A stretch of DNA of 64,000 bases, from the NCBI RefSeq assembly GCF_900101505.1, contig NZ_FMZI01000014.1, forward strand, positions 45,631-109,630. The letters run 5' to 3'. Below, in pieces: positions 35,543-47,912 of this stretch. Made by a program: the position numbers and the translations under genes. The DNA is from Antarctobacter albus (GTDB taxonomy: Bacteria; Pseudomonadota; Alphaproteobacteria; Rhodobacterales; Rhodobacteraceae). Below the pieces are notes generated by a model that did no database searches, had not been told where the DNA came from, and worked only from the letters and a program-made list of their open reading frames with translations. Each line of letters begins with the position of its first letter. The stretch's first letter is position 1.

Positions 35543-35854
35543 ATGGCATTCAAACCGCTTCATGACCGCGTGCTGGTCCGTCGCGTCGAGAGCGACGAAA
35601 AGACTGCTGGTGGGCTGATCATTCCCGACAGCGCCAAGGAAAAGCCGGCAGAAGGCGTGGTTGTCGCGTGTGGCGAAGGTGCACGCAAGGACAGCGGCGA
35701 GCTGATCGAGATGGCCGTGAAAGAGGGCGACAAGGTCCTGTTCGGCAAGTGGTCCGGCACCGAAGTCAGCGTCGGTGGCGAAGAGCTGCTGATCATGAAG
35801 GAAAGCGACATTCTGGGCATCATCACGGACGACGCAGCCGCAGCCGCGGCCTGA
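35543..35854 (+). CDS. groES: co-chaperonin GroES
   Basis: GroES is the seven-subunit lid of the GroEL chamber. The 103-residue protein starts [20 protein letters not shown]. It has the mobile loop near [10 protein letters not shown] and the [10 protein letters not shown]-terminal strand. It is a few residues longer than usual because of a poly-Ala tail (DDAAAAAA). ATG 35543 is preceded by GGAG. groEL follows 70 bp later. A CIRCE operator controls the pair. Confidence 0.95.
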   Translation: MAFKPLHDRVLVRRVESDEKTAGGLIIPDSAKEKPAEGVVVACGEGARKDSGELIEMAVKEGDKVLFGKWSGTEVSVGGEELLIMKESDILGIITDDAAAAAA

Positions 35855-35924
35855 ACGCCTGTCGTGATCGAGGGCGGCCCGACGGCCCCCTGATATGACC
35901 CCATCTGTCTACTGGAGAAGATAA

Positions 35925-37568
<1,644 letters not shown>

Positions 37569-37647
37569 TACGGCTGCTTTCCCTTCGGGGAGGCCAGCCG
37601 GGCGGCAGGCGGGTATACGCCATCTGCCGCACCGCCATCAGATCACG

Positions 37648-37671
37648 CAGGGGCGCCTTCGGGCGCCCCTG
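37648..37671 (+). terminator. rho-independent terminator after groESL
   Basis: A perfect 10-bp stem (caggggcgcc / ggcgcccctg) with a TTCG tetraloop, followed by ttcgttt. It closes the groES-groEL unit before clpS. Confidence 0.8.
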
Positions 37672-37753
37672 TTCGTTTCCGGGGTGGACTGGACCGGGAC
37701 AGGGGGACCTGTCACTCTGGCCTGACAGCGACCGTCAGCCGGGGAGATGCGCC

Positions 37754-38059
37754 ATGAGCGGGATTGCAGCGCCGCCCAAGACCGAGAAGAAGACCCGGAC
37801 CGAGCGGCCCAGGCTCTACAAGGTCATCCTGCTGAACGATGATTTCACCCCGCGCGATTTCGTGGTGGCGGTGCTGAAGGGTATCTTTCGCATGACCGAG
37901 TCCGAGGCGCTGGGCGTCATGCTGACCGCGCATCGGCGGGGTGCCAGCGTGGTGGCCGTCTTTACCCGTGAAGTGGCCGAAACCAAGGCGCAGCAGGGCA
38001 ATGATGCAGGCCAGTCGGCGGGCTATCCGCTGACCTTCACCACCGAGCGAGAAGAATAG
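37754..38059 (+). CDS. clpS: ATP-dependent Clp protease adaptor ClpS
   Basis: ClpS delivers N-degron substrates to ClpAP. The 101-residue protein has an unstructured basic N-terminus (PPKTEKKTRTERPR), then LYKVILLNDDFTPRDFVVAV, the ClpS signature, with the HRRGASVVAVFTREVAETK segment carrying the ClpA-contacting His. No clpA lies in the window. GGGGAG precedes ATG 37754. Confidence 0.93.
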   Translation: MSGIAAPPKTEKKTRTERPRLYKVILLNDDFTPRDFVVAVLKGIFRMTESEALGVMLTAHRRGASVVAVFTREVAETKAQQGNDAGQSAGYPLTFTTEREE

Positions 38060-38229
38060 AAAAGCCGCAACACCCCTGTTCCCTGCCGTCGCTTTGCCGT
38101 ATTCGGGAACGGGTCCGGCGCGTTCCGACTTGCCGCCGCAGGCCGGGCGCGCATACAACTTTCACGAGATCGGGGCTCGTCGCGGGCCTGCAATCTGTTA
38201 GACTCTCTCAATACGATAACGAGGAAGCC

Positions 38230-38559
38230 ATGAGTCGGCGCGATGCGAGAAAAGCCCTTGTCCTGGGGCTGCCGGAGCCCCTGCGCAAGGCGCTTGTCCG
38301 CCAGTCCGTGGCGCATGTCCCCTTGGCTTATCTAGTGCGCCAGACCCTGCGCCGTGCCCTGGATGCCGGGATCGGCTGGGAGAAAACCGTTTCTTCGGGT
38401 GACCGTCGTCCGATCCTTGTCCAGCTCAGCTGCGAGGAACGCGCGCGGCTGGAAATGTGGATCTCGTCGCGCAAGGTGTCCGAGGAAGAAGCTGTGTTGT
38501 CCCTGATCTCGGCCCTGCTGGACGAAGAAGCCACCGCAACCGATACCAAAAAGGGTTGA
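38230..38559 (+). CDS. hypothetical protein, possible tandem ribbon-helix-helix DNA-binding protein
   Basis: A 109-residue basic protein. Two halves each look like a ribbon-helix-helix unit. The first is a strand (LVLGLPEP) and helices (LRKALVRQSVAH / PLAYLVRQTLRRAL). The second is ILVQLSCEERARLEMWISSR followed by SEEEAVLSLISALLDEE. If right, one chain would form a pseudo-dimer that binds DNA alone, like a fused Arc/MetJ. No toxin partner is adjacent. A GAGGAAG site precedes ATG 38230. The fold call is structural inference, not a family match. Confidence 0.5.
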   Translation: MSRRDARKALVLGLPEPLRKALVRQSVAHVPLAYLVRQTLRRALDAGIGWEKTVSSGDRRPILVQLSCEERARLEMWISSRKVSEEEAVLSLISALLDEEATATDTKKG

Positions 38560-38650
38560 GCCTGCTCCCTGACCCGCGCTTTAAGGCAGCGCAGGGTGTC
38601 TGTGGTGATGCGTCGCCCGGAAGATGCCCGATGCGGCAGGGAGTTTGCGC

Positions 38651-39775
38651 ATGTTGAAGAATCTGCTGGTGATCCTGAGCCTGATGCTGGCCGTTCCGGC
38701 CCTGGCGCAGGACGAAGAGGCCGTGCTGGGCAACGACGTCTACAAGGCGGGCCAGTCCGTTCGCATGGGGGAGGACGGCCGTGACGATGCCTTCCTGGCG
38801 GGCGAAGGGGTCCGACTGGCCGCGCCGATCACCGGCAACGCGCATATGGCGGGACGCTGGGTCGATATCGCGGCCGACCTGGGCGGAAGCCTCTATGCGG
38901 CGGGTCAGCGTGTCCGGATCGAGGGCGCGGTGGCCGGTGATGCCGCGGTGGCGGGCTACACGATCACGGTCGATGCCCCGGTTGGGGGCGACCTGCGGGC
39001 CTTCGGTTCGGAGGTGTCGGTGACGGCCCCGATCGGCGAAAGCATGATCCTGAACAGCGAGATCGTTGAACTGGACGCCCCGGTGGCGGGCGACGCGGTG
39101 ATTTCGACCCGCGAACTGACCTTCGGGCCCGGCGCCCGGATCGACGGCACCTTGACTCTGTACGAGGAAGAGGTGGGCACGCTGCTGGTGCCCGAGGAGG
39201 TGGTGCCGGCGGAACGGATCACCCGTGTCAAGCTGCGGTTCAAGCGCGTCAGCGGCGCCTTCCAGCATCCCGGCGGCGGCGACAAGCGCAGCTTTGCCGA
39301 TGAAGCCGCCGACTACCTGACCTGGGGCGTCATCATCGGCCTGATCGCCGCGCTGGCGGCGCTGATCGCGCCCAGGGCAATGGGGGGCTTTGCCGATGAC
39401 CTGGCTGCGCGCCCCTTCCGCAATGTGCTGTCGGGGTTCCTTGGGCTTTCAGTCTTGCTGGGCGGTGGCGTGCTGGTGGCACTGACCCTGATCGGCGCCC
39501 TGCTGACGCCGTTTTTTTGGCTGGCGGCGCTGGCGCTGGGGCTGGCGGGCCTCGTGGTGGGCGCCTACGGCTTGGGCGCCACAGTAATTGGTGCCGCATT
39601 CTCTCTGCCCAAGTCCTGGATCTTTCGGGTCCTGGCGGGGTTTGTCGGGGCCATGCTGACGGCGGTAATCGGACTCGTGCCCTTCTTGGGCTGGATCGTC
39701 GTGATGGCCATCCTGACGGCAGGCGCCGGGGTCTTGTCGAAACGCCTGCCGATCCTGTCGCGGCTGGCGGACTGA
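38651..39775 (+). CDS. exported bactofilin-like (polymer-forming) beta-helix protein with C-terminal membrane helices
   Basis: A 374-residue protein. It has a signal peptide ([20 protein letters not shown]). Residues ~30-200 form repeated short strands with the GD/GS/GN turns of bactofilin-type beta helices ([51 protein letters not shown]). The last ~140 residues carry about four hydrophobic helices and a short basic end ([12 protein letters not shown]). Bactofilins polymerise without nucleotide; with a signal peptide the beta-helix would face the periplasm. Start at ATG 38651 gives the signal peptide. Confidence 0.65.
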   Translation: MLKNLLVILSLMLAVPALAQDEEAVLGNDVYKAGQSVRMGEDGRDDAFLAGEGVRLAAPITGNAHMAGRWVDIAADLGGSLYAAGQRVRIEGAVAGDAAVAGYTITVDAPVGGDLRAFGSEVSVTAPIGESMILNSEIVELDAPVAGDAVISTRELTFGPGARIDGTLTLYEEEVGTLLVPEEVVPAERITRVKLRFKRVSGAFQHPGGGDKRSFADEAADYLTWGVIIGLIAALAALIAPRAMGGFADDLAARPFRNVLSGFLGLSVLLGGGVLVALTLIGALLTPFFWLAALALGLAGLVVGAYGLGATVIGAAFSLPKSWIFRVLAGFVGAMLTAVIGLVPFLGWIVVMAILTAGAGVLSKRLPILSRLAD

Positions 39776-39818
39776 TCCCGGGCTTGCCTCGGGGCGGGCC
39801 TTCGGGTTCAACCGGGAC

Positions 39819-40446
39819 ATGGGACTGACGATGGAACTGGAAGAGTCGCTCTGGGCGCGTGGATGTACCTGCGTGGCCGGGGTCGACGAGGTGGGACGCG
39901 GACCGCTGGCAGGGCCTGTGGTGGCCGCAGCGGTCGTCCTGAACCGCGCCTCGATCCCCGAGGGGCTGAACGACTCCAAGAAACTGACGGCGAAGCGGCG
40001 GGACCTGCTGACGCCCCTGTTGCGCCAAAGCGCGCAGGTGGGGCTTGGCGTGGCCAGCGTCGAGGAAATCGACGCGCTCAACATCCTTCAGGCCAGCCTG
40101 CTGGCGATGCGGCGCGCGGTGGCGGATCTGCCGGTCGTGCCCGACCATCTCTTGATCGACGGCAATCGCCTTCCGGTGGATCTGCCCTGCCCGGCGACCC
40201 CGGTCGTGGGCGGGGACGGGCGCTCTCCATCCATTGCGGCGGCCTCAATTGTGGCGAAAACTTGGCGCGATAATGTCATGAAGGAGGCCGCGACACAGTT
40301 TCCCGGATACGGCTGGGAAACAAACGCAGGCTACCCGACGAAGTGTCACAAATCTGCACTCCGAGATTTGGGGGTGACCCCATATCATAGACGTTCCTTC
40401 GCCCCCGTGCGCGATATCTTGTGGCAAGCGAAAAACACAAGTGACT

Positions 40447-40448
<2 letters not shown>
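39819..40448 (+). CDS. rnhB: ribonuclease HII
   Basis: RNase HII removes ribonucleotides and RNA primers from DNA hybrids. The 209-residue protein has [20 protein letters not shown] (the DEVGRG active-site motif with Asp-Glu) and [11 protein letters not shown] plus [17 protein letters not shown] (the remaining acidic and Lys residues). ATG 39819 or ATG 39831 could start it; neither has a strong ribosome site. ccrM follows in the same direction after an 88-bp gap rich in GANTC sites. Confidence 0.93.
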
Positions 40449-41646
<1,198 letters not shown>

Positions 41647-41713
41647 GACTGACCCTTACCCGAAATCACCATGAACACCGCCGATGCCGCGCATAGCCCG
41701 CGGCACGAACTGG

Positions 41714-41747
41714 CCCCGCTTGCCCTTTGGCAGGCGGGGCATTTTTC
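41714..41747 (+). terminator. rho-independent terminator after ccrM
   Basis: CCCCGCTTGCC (41714-41724), loop CTTT, GGCAGGCGGGG (41729-41739), then CATTTTTC. An 11-bp stem with one G-T pair, followed by a T-run. It lies just before the convergent exonuclease gene ends. Confidence 0.85.
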
Positions 41748-41757
41748 TGTCCTGGCC

Positions 41758-42366
41758 TCAGCCGAAATCCGATGCGGTCAGCCGGTTTTCCCGCAGGTGG
41801 TGTTGCAGGACATAGGTCACCGACAGCGCGTCATCCAAGGCATCGTGGCCGCGCAGCGGCGGGTGATCCAGCTTGTAGTAATCGGCCAGCCGGTCGCTGC
41901 GGGTCTGCCGCAGATCCTCGTAGGGCATCCCGGCCTTCAGCAGCAGGTCGCAGGCATTGCCGAACCGCGAGGCGGGCAGGGGCGCGGGGATGCCTTCGAC
42001 GTAGCAGCTGATGGCGACCATGTTGAATTCGTCCTTGCCCCAGGACCACAGCCGCTTGTCCTCTGCAAAGTCCCGCGTCCGGGCTAGGGCTTCGGCCAGG
42101 GGAAGGCCCTCTGTGTCGATCTGTTCCTGGGTGATCCCGGTCAGGCGGGTAAAGAAAGAGTCCAGTTGCCAGGGCGCGCCCTGCCGGTCACGGGGGGTCA
42201 CATACAGCCGCAGCGTGTCGAGCAGCGGGAAGTCCCCGTCCAGACCCAACTTGGCCACGCCGATCTGGGCGACGACGGGGTCGGGATCGTAGGGCCCGCA
42301 CCAGAAACGCGAGGGGGACCCCTCGACCGTCAGGAACTCACAATCGAAAATCAGGGCGAAACTCAT
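41758..42366 (-). CDS. DEDDh 3'-5' exonuclease-like protein
   Basis: A 202-residue protein with the DnaQ-type motifs: ExoI MSFALIFDCEFLTVEG (Asp-Glu), ExoII around KRLWSWGKDEFNMVAI (Asp), and ExoIII GHDALDDALSVTYVL (His-x4-Asp). The family degrades single-stranded DNA or RNA from the 3' end; the natural substrate is unclear. ATG 42366 has AGGTGG about ten bases upstream; ATG 42375 is too close to it. Confidence 0.75.
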   Translation of the reverse strand: MSFALIFDCEFLTVEGSPSRFWCGPYDPDPVVAQIGVAKLGLDGDFPLLDTLRLYVTPRDRQGAPWQLDSFFTRLTGITQEQIDTEGLPLAEALARTRDFAEDKRLWSWGKDEFNMVAISCYVEGIPAPLPASRFGNACDLLLKAGMPYEDLRQTRSDRLADYYKLDHPPLRGHDALDDALSVTYVLQHHLRENRLTASDFG

Positions 42367-42520
42367 CCAATCCATTCCACCTAAACGAAACTGGCGCCAC
42401 GCTAGTCCCGGAGCGGGCGGGTCTCAACGGGATTTGCGCGCCAAGGCTGGTCAGCAGGGGTGGACAGGCTAGACTGGGATGCACAGGGTCTGCACGGGGA
42501 TCAGCCGCAGGAGGCGCGAG

Positions 42521-43204
42521 ATGGAACTGAATGCCGATTTCTCGAAACGGGTGGTGATCCGGCCCGAGGATTACCAGTGGCGTCCTTCGCCGGCCAACGG
42601 GGTAGAGCGGATGATGCTGGACCGGATCGGCGACGAGGTGGCCCGCGCCACGACCATCGTCCGTTTCGCGCCGAACAGCCAGTTCGACGCGCATACGCAT
42701 GGCGGCGGCGAGGAATTCCTGGTGCTGCAGGGTGTGTTCTCTGACGAACACGCGGACTACCCGGTCGGCAGCTATGTTCGTAACCCGATCGGCACCGCGC
42801 ACACGCCTCATATCGGCCCAGACGGCGCGACCATCCTGGTCAAGCTGTGCCAGTTCGATCCCGCCGATACCGAACAGAAGGCCGTCGCCACGCGGGCTGC
42901 GGCGTTCGAGGACGTGGCGCCGGGCCTGAGTCAGCTGCTGGTCCATGACGTCCCCGGGGAACGCGTGCGGATCGTCCGCTTTGCGCCGGGCACGCGGCTG
43001 GGGCCCCATGCGCACCGCGGCGGGGAAGAGGTCTATGTGATCGAGGGGCGGTTGCAGGACGAACACGGCAGCTATCCGGCTGGCAGTTGGATCCGCAGCC
43101 CTGACGGTTCCGGCCACACGCCTTTTTCGGACGACGGTTGCCTCCTCTATATCAAGACCGGCCACCTGCCTGCCGTCGCGGACGGGAGCCGGGCGGCAGA
43201 GTAG
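42521..43204 (+). CDS. tandem-cupin protein of the ChrR-like type
   Basis: A 227-residue protein with two cupin domains, each with the metal motif: FDAHTHGGGEEFLVLQG (first) and LGPHAHRGGEEVYVIEGR (second), both HxHxxxGxE. Each is followed by the second cupin motif (PVGSYVRNPIGTAHTPHIG; PAGSWIRSPDGSGHTPF). The layout resembles the cupin part of ChrR, the anti-sigma partner of RpoE, but the zinc-binding N-terminal anti-sigma domain is absent. Could be an enzyme or metal sensor. ATG 42521. Confidence 0.72.
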   Translation: MELNADFSKRVVIRPEDYQWRPSPANGVERMMLDRIGDEVARATTIVRFAPNSQFDAHTHGGGEEFLVLQGVFSDEHADYPVGSYVRNPIGTAHTPHIGPDGATILVKLCQFDPADTEQKAVATRAAAFEDVAPGLSQLLVHDVPGERVRIVRFAPGTRLGPHAHRGGEEVYVIEGRLQDEHGSYPAGSWIRSPDGSGHTPFSDDGCLLYIKTGHLPAVADGSRAAE

Positions 43205-43261
43205 CGCGGGCACGCGCAGAGCGGCCTTTCGGTCGCCCGCGAAAGCGCCTAATGCTTTGGC

Positions 43262-44152
43262 ATGGATATTCGCGCGATCTTGATGGGCCTCGCCTTCGCG
43301 GTGATGTGGTCCTCGGCCTTCACCTCTGCCCGTATCATCGTCGCGGCGGCCCCGCCGCTCTCGGCGCTGGCCCTGCGCTTCCTGATCTCGGGCCTGTTGG
43401 CGGTGGCGATCGCCTGGGCGATGGGGCAGAGCTGGCGGCTGACCCGGGGCCAATGGCGTGCGACGATCGTCTTTGGGGTCTGCCAGAACGCGCTCTACCT
43501 GGGGCTGAACTTCGTCGCCATGCAGACGGTCGAGGCCTCTCTGGCGGCCATCATCGCCTCGACAATGCCGCTGCTGGTGGCGCTGGCCGGGTGGCTGTTC
43601 CTGGGAGAGACCCTGCGTCCGCAGGCGCTGTTCGGGCTGGTCGCCGGCATGGCCGGCGTGGCCATCATCATGGGCGCGCGGTTCGGCGGCGGGCTGGACA
43701 TGGTGGGTGTGCTGTTCTGTGTTCTTGGCGTCATCGCGCTGACCGTTGCCACCCTGTCGCTGCGCGGGGCGACCTCGGGCGGGAACTTCATGATGGTGGT
43801 TGGCCTGCAGATGCTGATCGGCAGTGCCGTGCTCTGGGTGCCGGCCCTGACGCTGGAGACCGTGCAGATCGACTGGTCTGCCTCGCTGATCGCGGCCTTT
43901 GTCTATACCACGCTGGTGCCTGGCCTGGCGGCGACCTTTGTCTGGGTGCTGCTGGTCAACCGCATCGGCGCGGTACGTTCCGCGACCTTCCACTTTCTCA
44001 ACCCGTTCCTGGGCGTGGCCATCGCCGCAGCCTTCCTGGGAGAGGCGTTGCGACCGCTCGACCTGTTGGGCGTGGCGGTGATCGCAGCCGGCATCCTGGC
44101 GGTGCAATTGGCCAAGATCCCCGCCACCGGCCGCGAAACTGCCAAGAATTGA
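43262..44152 (+). CDS. EamA/DMT-family transporter
   Basis: A 296-residue ten-helix membrane protein with two EamA repeats (MDIRAILMGLAFAVMWSSAF, FTSARIIVAAAPPLSALALR; SATFHFLNPFLGVAIAAAFL). The substrate is unknown; family members move amino acids, drugs or metabolites. ATG 43262 has no strong ribosome site. A hairpin follows its stop. It is not an obvious duplicate of the EamA gene at 32356, which differs in sequence. Confidence 0.82.
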   Translation: MDIRAILMGLAFAVMWSSAFTSARIIVAAAPPLSALALRFLISGLLAVAIAWAMGQSWRLTRGQWRATIVFGVCQNALYLGLNFVAMQTVEASLAAIIASTMPLLVALAGWLFLGETLRPQALFGLVAGMAGVAIIMGARFGGGLDMVGVLFCVLGVIALTVATLSLRGATSGGNFMMVVGLQMLIGSAVLWVPALTLETVQIDWSASLIAAFVYTTLVPGLAATFVWVLLVNRIGAVRSATFHFLNPFLGVAIAAAFLGEALRPLDLLGVAVIAAGILAVQLAKIPATGRETAKN

Positions 44153-44160
44153 ATGTGAAA

Positions 44161-44186
44161 TTCCGCCGCTGCGGAAAGTTTTGTTT
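44161..44186 (+). terminator. hairpin with T-rich tail after the EamA gene
   Basis: TTCCGC-CGCT-GCGGAA (44161-44176), then agttttgttt. A 6-bp stem with a 4-nt loop and a broken T-run, so a weak-to-moderate terminator between the EamA gene and the chemoreceptor. Confidence 0.5.
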
Positions 44187-44255
44187 ACCGGCTCCCCGCT
44201 ACACCCGCTCTGACGCGTGGGCAATTTGCCCGCAAAACAGATGTGAGGGCGATTC

Positions 44256-46298
44256 ATGGGAAGGTTTTCGATCCGAATTCAGGTGATGCTGCTGGCATCG
44301 GCCTTTATCGCGACACTGCTGGTACTCTCGGTCATTTCCTGGACGGTGAAATCCGAACTCACGGCCAAGCTCTACCACACTTCCGACATGTTCTCTCAAA
44401 GCCGGCTTCTGGGCGACCTAACGAACAGGATGCAGAGCGCGGAACTGGCGATGATGCTGTTCGTTGCCGGCGATGACGCCAAGATGGCGGACATGCGGGC
44501 CGAGTTGACGGCCATGTCCGACCGTTTTGCAGAGGTGCGGACAAGCTTTGCCGACACCCGCGTGTCCGGGGCGCAGCGCCCCGAAATGGCGACCCGCCTG
44601 GCTGAAATGGCCGAACGGCTGGCCGCCCTGGACGGTGAAGTCGAGACGCTGGCCGGGCTGACCCTGTTCGACCGCAAGGCCTTTGCCTACAGGACCATTC
44701 TGCCCTCGCTGGAGGAAACCCGCAGCGAGCTGTTGGCGATGACCGACGCCTTGGCCGCCGATGTGACGCAGCTGGAATCCGAGGCGGCTGCCGTGGCTGC
44801 GGCCTCCGACATCAAGCAGCTGCTCGGGAACGGGCTGGTGGTGGCGGTTGCGCTGATCCTGGCTTTCATCTTTGGCAGATCCTTGTCCCTGCCGATCCAG
44901 CGCGCCCGCGATGCTGTCCGGCGCCTTGCCCAGCACGACTACGAGTTCGAGCTTTCCGATACCTCCCGGGCCGACGAGGTGGGGATGATCTCGCGCAACC
45001 TCGAGGATCTGAGGGCCAAGCTGCTGGCTGCGGACGCCGCCGAAAAGCGAATGGTCGCAGAGAATGGCCGACGGGTGGACCTGTTCCAGGCCTTCAGCGC
45101 CGCGATGAGCCAATTGCGCGGCGGCGATCTGCAGAATCGTATCGACGAGGGTGAATGGCACGATCTCGGGGACAGCTACGTGCAGCTTTGCGCCGATTTC
45201 AACAGCCTGGCCGACACGCTTGACGATCTGGTCGGCTCGCTGCGGCAAAGCGCCGACGCGGTTGCGAGCAACGCCAACGAATTGTCCAGCATGTCCGACG
45301 AGATGTCGCGCCGCTCCGAGGTTCAGGCGGCAACGCTGGAGGAATCGGCCGCTGCGCTCGACGAATTGTCAGCCAGCGTGCAGTCGGCCTCGGCCCGGGC
45401 CCAGGAGGTCGATACCAAGGTGGTCGAAGGCCGTCGCCGGGCGGAACAAGGCGGCGAGGTCATGGCAAGGGCGCTTGAGGCGATGGGGTCGATCGCAAAG
45501 TCCTCTGACCAGATTTCGCAGATCATCACCGTCATCGACGACATCGCCTTTCAGACCAACCTGCTGGCCCTGAACGCGGGGGTCGAGGCCGCGCGCGCCG
45601 GCGAGAGCGGCAAGGGCTTTTCCGTGGTTGCCTCCGAGGTGCGGGGGCTGGCGCAGCGCGCCTCGGAATCCGCTAGCGAGATCAAGGAACTGGTGACGAA
45701 CAGCAGCAAGCAGGTGGAAGACGGTGAAAAGCTGGTCCAGGAGACCAGCGAAACCCTGACCCATATCGTGCAAAGCGTGACCGAAGTGTCCGAGATGGTC
45801 TCTGGTATCGCGACCTCGGCCCGTGACCAGGCCAGCGGCGTGCAGGAAATCAATGTCGGCGTGGGTGAACTGGACAAGGTGACACAGCAGAACGCCGCGA
45901 TGGTCAGCCAGACCAATGCCGCCAGCCAGCAACTGCGTGTCGAGGCCACGCGCCTGTCCGATGTCCTGGCGCGGTTCTCTGTCCGGGATCTGCCCGTTGC
46001 CGCGAACACCTGGGAAGAACCGGCAGATGAGCCATACACGGTGGACAGCGGCGAGCCGGAGGCGCCTGTCCTGGAACAGGACCAAGACCCCGCGCCCTAC
46101 GATGCGGACGATGCCTATGGTGACATGATCCCGGACACGGAAACCCTGGTGCATGGCAGCTGGGCTGCTGAAGACCTGGAGCCGTCACCCGTCGAAGTGG
46201 AGGTCGAGGAGATCGACAATTTCGAGCAAACCGCGCCGGAGCCGGCACCGGCCTACAAGAAGGCCGTTGGTGACGATGCCCTGTGGAAGGATTTCTGA
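44256..46298 (+). CDS. methyl-accepting chemotaxis protein
   Basis: A 680-residue chemoreceptor. TM1 is at residues ~7-29 ([20 protein letters not shown]). A helical periplasmic sensor follows (~30-187), then TM2 (~188-208, [18 protein letters not shown]) and a HAMP domain. The cytoplasmic signalling hairpin has [20 protein letters not shown] and [20 protein letters not shown] (residues ~428-478). An acidic tail ends DALWKDF, which resembles the CheR-tether pentapeptide (xWxxF). The ligand is unknown. GAGGG precedes ATG 44256. A G/C-rich hairpin (46299-46313) sits at the gene end, shared with aroC. Confidence 0.93.
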   Translation: MGRFSIRIQVMLLASAFIATLLVLSVISWTVKSELTAKLYHTSDMFSQSRLLGDLTNRMQSAELAMMLFVAGDDAKMADMRAELTAMSDRFAEVRTSFADTRVSGAQRPEMATRLAEMAERLAALDGEVETLAGLTLFDRKAFAYRTILPSLEETRSELLAMTDALAADVTQLESEAAAVAAASDIKQLLGNGLVVAVALILAFIFGRSLSLPIQRARDAVRRLAQHDYEFELSDTSRADEVGMISRNLEDLRAKLLAADAAEKRMVAENGRRVDLFQAFSAAMSQLRGGDLQNRIDEGEWHDLGDSYVQLCADFNSLADTLDDLVGSLRQSADAVASNANELSSMSDEMSRRSEVQAATLEESAAALDELSASVQSASARAQEVDTKVVEGRRRAEQGGEVMARALEAMGSIAKSSDQISQIITVIDDIAFQTNLLALNAGVEAARAGESGKGFSVVASEVRGLAQRASESASEIKELVTNSSKQVEDGEKLVQETSETLTHIVQSVTEVSEMVSGIATSARDQASGVQEINVGVGELDKVTQQNAAMVSQTNAASQQLRVEATRLSDVLARFSVRDLPVAANTWEEPADEPYTVDSGEPEAPVLEQDQDPAPYDADDAYGDMIPDTETLVHGSWAAEDLEPSPVEVEVEEIDNFEQTAPEPAPAYKKAVGDDALWKDF

Positions 46299-46304
46299 GG
46301 GGGC

Positions 46305-47408
46305 TTAGCCCCCGATGCGTCCGCCCGCGTCCCCCACCTGGCCGCGATGCAGCAGCAAGTGATCGAGCAGAACGCAGGCCATCATAGCCTCTCCAACCGG
46401 GACGGCGCGGATGCCCACGCAGGGATCGTGCCGCCCCTTGGTGACGATCTCGGTCTCTTCGCCGCTCAGGGTGATGGTCTTGCGCGGGGTCAGGATGGAC
46501 GAGGTCGGCTTGACCGCGAAACGCACGACGATTTCCTGTCCGGTCGAAATGCCGCCCAGGATGCCGCCGGCGTGGTTGGAGCTGTAGACCGGGCCGTTCT
46601 CACCCATGAAGATCTCGTCGGCATTCTGGCTGCCGGTCAGCGCCGCCGAGGCCATGCCCTCGCCGATCTCGACGCCCTTGACCGCGTTGATCGACATCAT
46701 CGCGGCCGCAAGGTCGGTGTCGAGCTTGCCATAGACGGGGGCGCCCAGGCCGGCAGGCGCATTGCGGGCGACGACCTCGATCACCGCGCCCACGCTCTCG
46801 CCCGACTTGCGCAGCCCATCCAGGTAGTCGGCCCAGGTCTCGGCGGCCTGGGGGTCCGGGCACCAGAAGGGGTTGGCATCGATCTGGGCATCGTCGAAAC
46901 GCGCCCGGTCGATGCCGTGGCTGCCCATCTGCACCATGTAGCCGCGGATCTCGATCCCCGGCACCAGCGCCGTCAGCGCCGCGCGCGCCAGCCCGCCGGC
47001 GGCCACACGCGCCGCGGTTTCCCGCGCCGAAGAGCGCCCGCCGCCACGATAGTCGCGCAGCCCGTATTTCTGGAAATAGGTGATGTCGGCGTGGCCGGGG
47101 CGGAACTTCTGCGCGATCTCGGAATAATCCTTGGACCGCTGATCGGTGTTCTCGATCATCAGCTGAACCGAGGTTCCGGTGGTCCGGCCCTCGAAGACGC
47201 CGGACAGGATGCGCACGGCATCCGGTTCGCGGCGTTGTGTCGTGAACTTGTTCTGCCCCGGTTTGCGCCTGTCCAGCCAGTGCTGCAACTGCGCCTCGTC
47301 GATCTCGATTCCCGGCGGGCAGCCATCGACCGTGGCCCCCAGAGCCGGCCCGTGGCTTTCGCCCCAGGTGGTCACACGGAAGAGATGTCCGAATGTGTTC
47401 AGGCTCAT
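46305..47408 (-). CDS. aroC: chorismate synthase
   Basis: AroC makes chorismate from EPSP using reduced FMN, the last common step of aromatic amino-acid synthesis. The 367-residue protein has the three signatures: [38 protein letters not shown] and the terminal [22 protein letters not shown] 47408 is the family-typical start. A small membrane protein gene lies upstream on the same strand. Confidence 0.95.
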   Translation of the reverse strand: MSLNTFGHLFRVTTWGESHGPALGATVDGCPPGIEIDEAQLQHWLDRRKPGQNKFTTQRREPDAVRILSGVFEGRTTGTSVQLMIENTDQRSKDYSEIAQKFRPGHADITYFQKYGLRDYRGGGRSSARETAARVAAGGLARAALTALVPGIEIRGYMVQMGSHGIDRARFDDAQIDANPFWCPDPQAAETWADYLDGLRKSGESVGAVIEVVARNAPAGLGAPVYGKLDTDLAAAMMSINAVKGVEIGEGMASAALTGSQNADEIFMGENGPVYSSNHAGGILGGISTGQEIVVRFAVKPTSSILTPRKTITLSGEETEIVTKGRHDPCVGIRAVPVGEAMMACVLLDHLLLHRGQVGDAGGRIGG

Positions 47409-47464
47409 GGCTGCGTCCCCTTCGTTTCCGCGCGGGATACGCAAGCCGGGGCACAATGCCAAGA

Positions 47465-47689
47465 CTATTCGAGGCCGTCGCGCCGCCTCTGGGCCAAATC
47501 GCCCACGGCGTCCGTCGCCCGGTCCACGGCAATCACGATGAAGGTGGAGAGCCAGAGCGGCATTTCAAAGGCCGCGATCCAGCCGAAAATAAGATAGATG
47601 AGCCAGATAACCCCCAGCTCGAGACACAGAATGATCAAACGCGTTTCCCCAAGGGCGCCTCCTTTCTCCTGAATTTTCGGGATACGCAT
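47465..47689 (-). CDS. small membrane protein upstream of aroC
   Basis: A 74-residue protein with two hydrophobic segments ([20 protein letters not shown] and [18 protein letters not shown]) and a charged tail (QRRRDGLE). ATG 47689 is followed by a Met-rich start, but its AAGGA is too close for a normal ribosome site, so the true start may be further in. No known family. It probably belongs to the aroC transcript, 57 bp upstream. Confidence 0.5.
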   Translation of the reverse strand: MRIPKIQEKGGALGETRLIILCLELGVIWLIYLIFGWIAAFEMPLWLSTFIVIAVDRATDAVGDLAQRRRDGLE

Positions 47690-47758
47690 TCCTTACCATA
47701 ATACACGGAAAATATCACGGTTTTTCTTGATGTTCCGTGACGTCGCGACTAGGGTCCG

Positions 47759-47907
47759 GCCTACCTCGGGGTGGCGGCGCATGAGCCGTCTGAGATTTCC
47801 GTACCACGGATCAACCCGTTGAACCTGAACCGGTTAACACCGGCGGAGGGAAGGTATGGGCCCGATGACGGGACTCCAATCTTGCCCTTGCGCCGCAATA
47901 TTGGAGG
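47759..47907 (+). ncRNA. TPP (THI-box) riboswitch with SD-sequestering hairpin before thiB
   Basis: Positions ~47759-47860 match the TPP aptamer: CATGAGCCG-TCTGAGA (47780-47795), the AACCCGTTGAACCTGAACCG core (47813-47832), and the GGCGGAGGGAAGGT 3' strand. P1 is seen as CCTACCT (near 47760) pairing with AGGTA. Downstream CTCCAAT (47874-47880) is complementary to ATTGGAG (47900-47906), which contains the thiB ribosome site GGAGG. TPP binding would therefore favour hiding the ribosome site, a translational off-switch. The aptamer is established; the platform is inference from pairing. Confidence 0.93.
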
Positions 47908-47912
47908 ACTCA

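Noticed and set aside
37754..38059. clpS as part of a clpSA operon
   Set aside because: No clpA is present; the next genes are unrelated and a gap separates them.
42338..44257. 639-codon frame on the minus strand spanning the cupin and EamA genes
   Set aside because: Composition (Gln/His/Arg-rich) and absence of motifs; both genes on the plus strand have intact family motifs.
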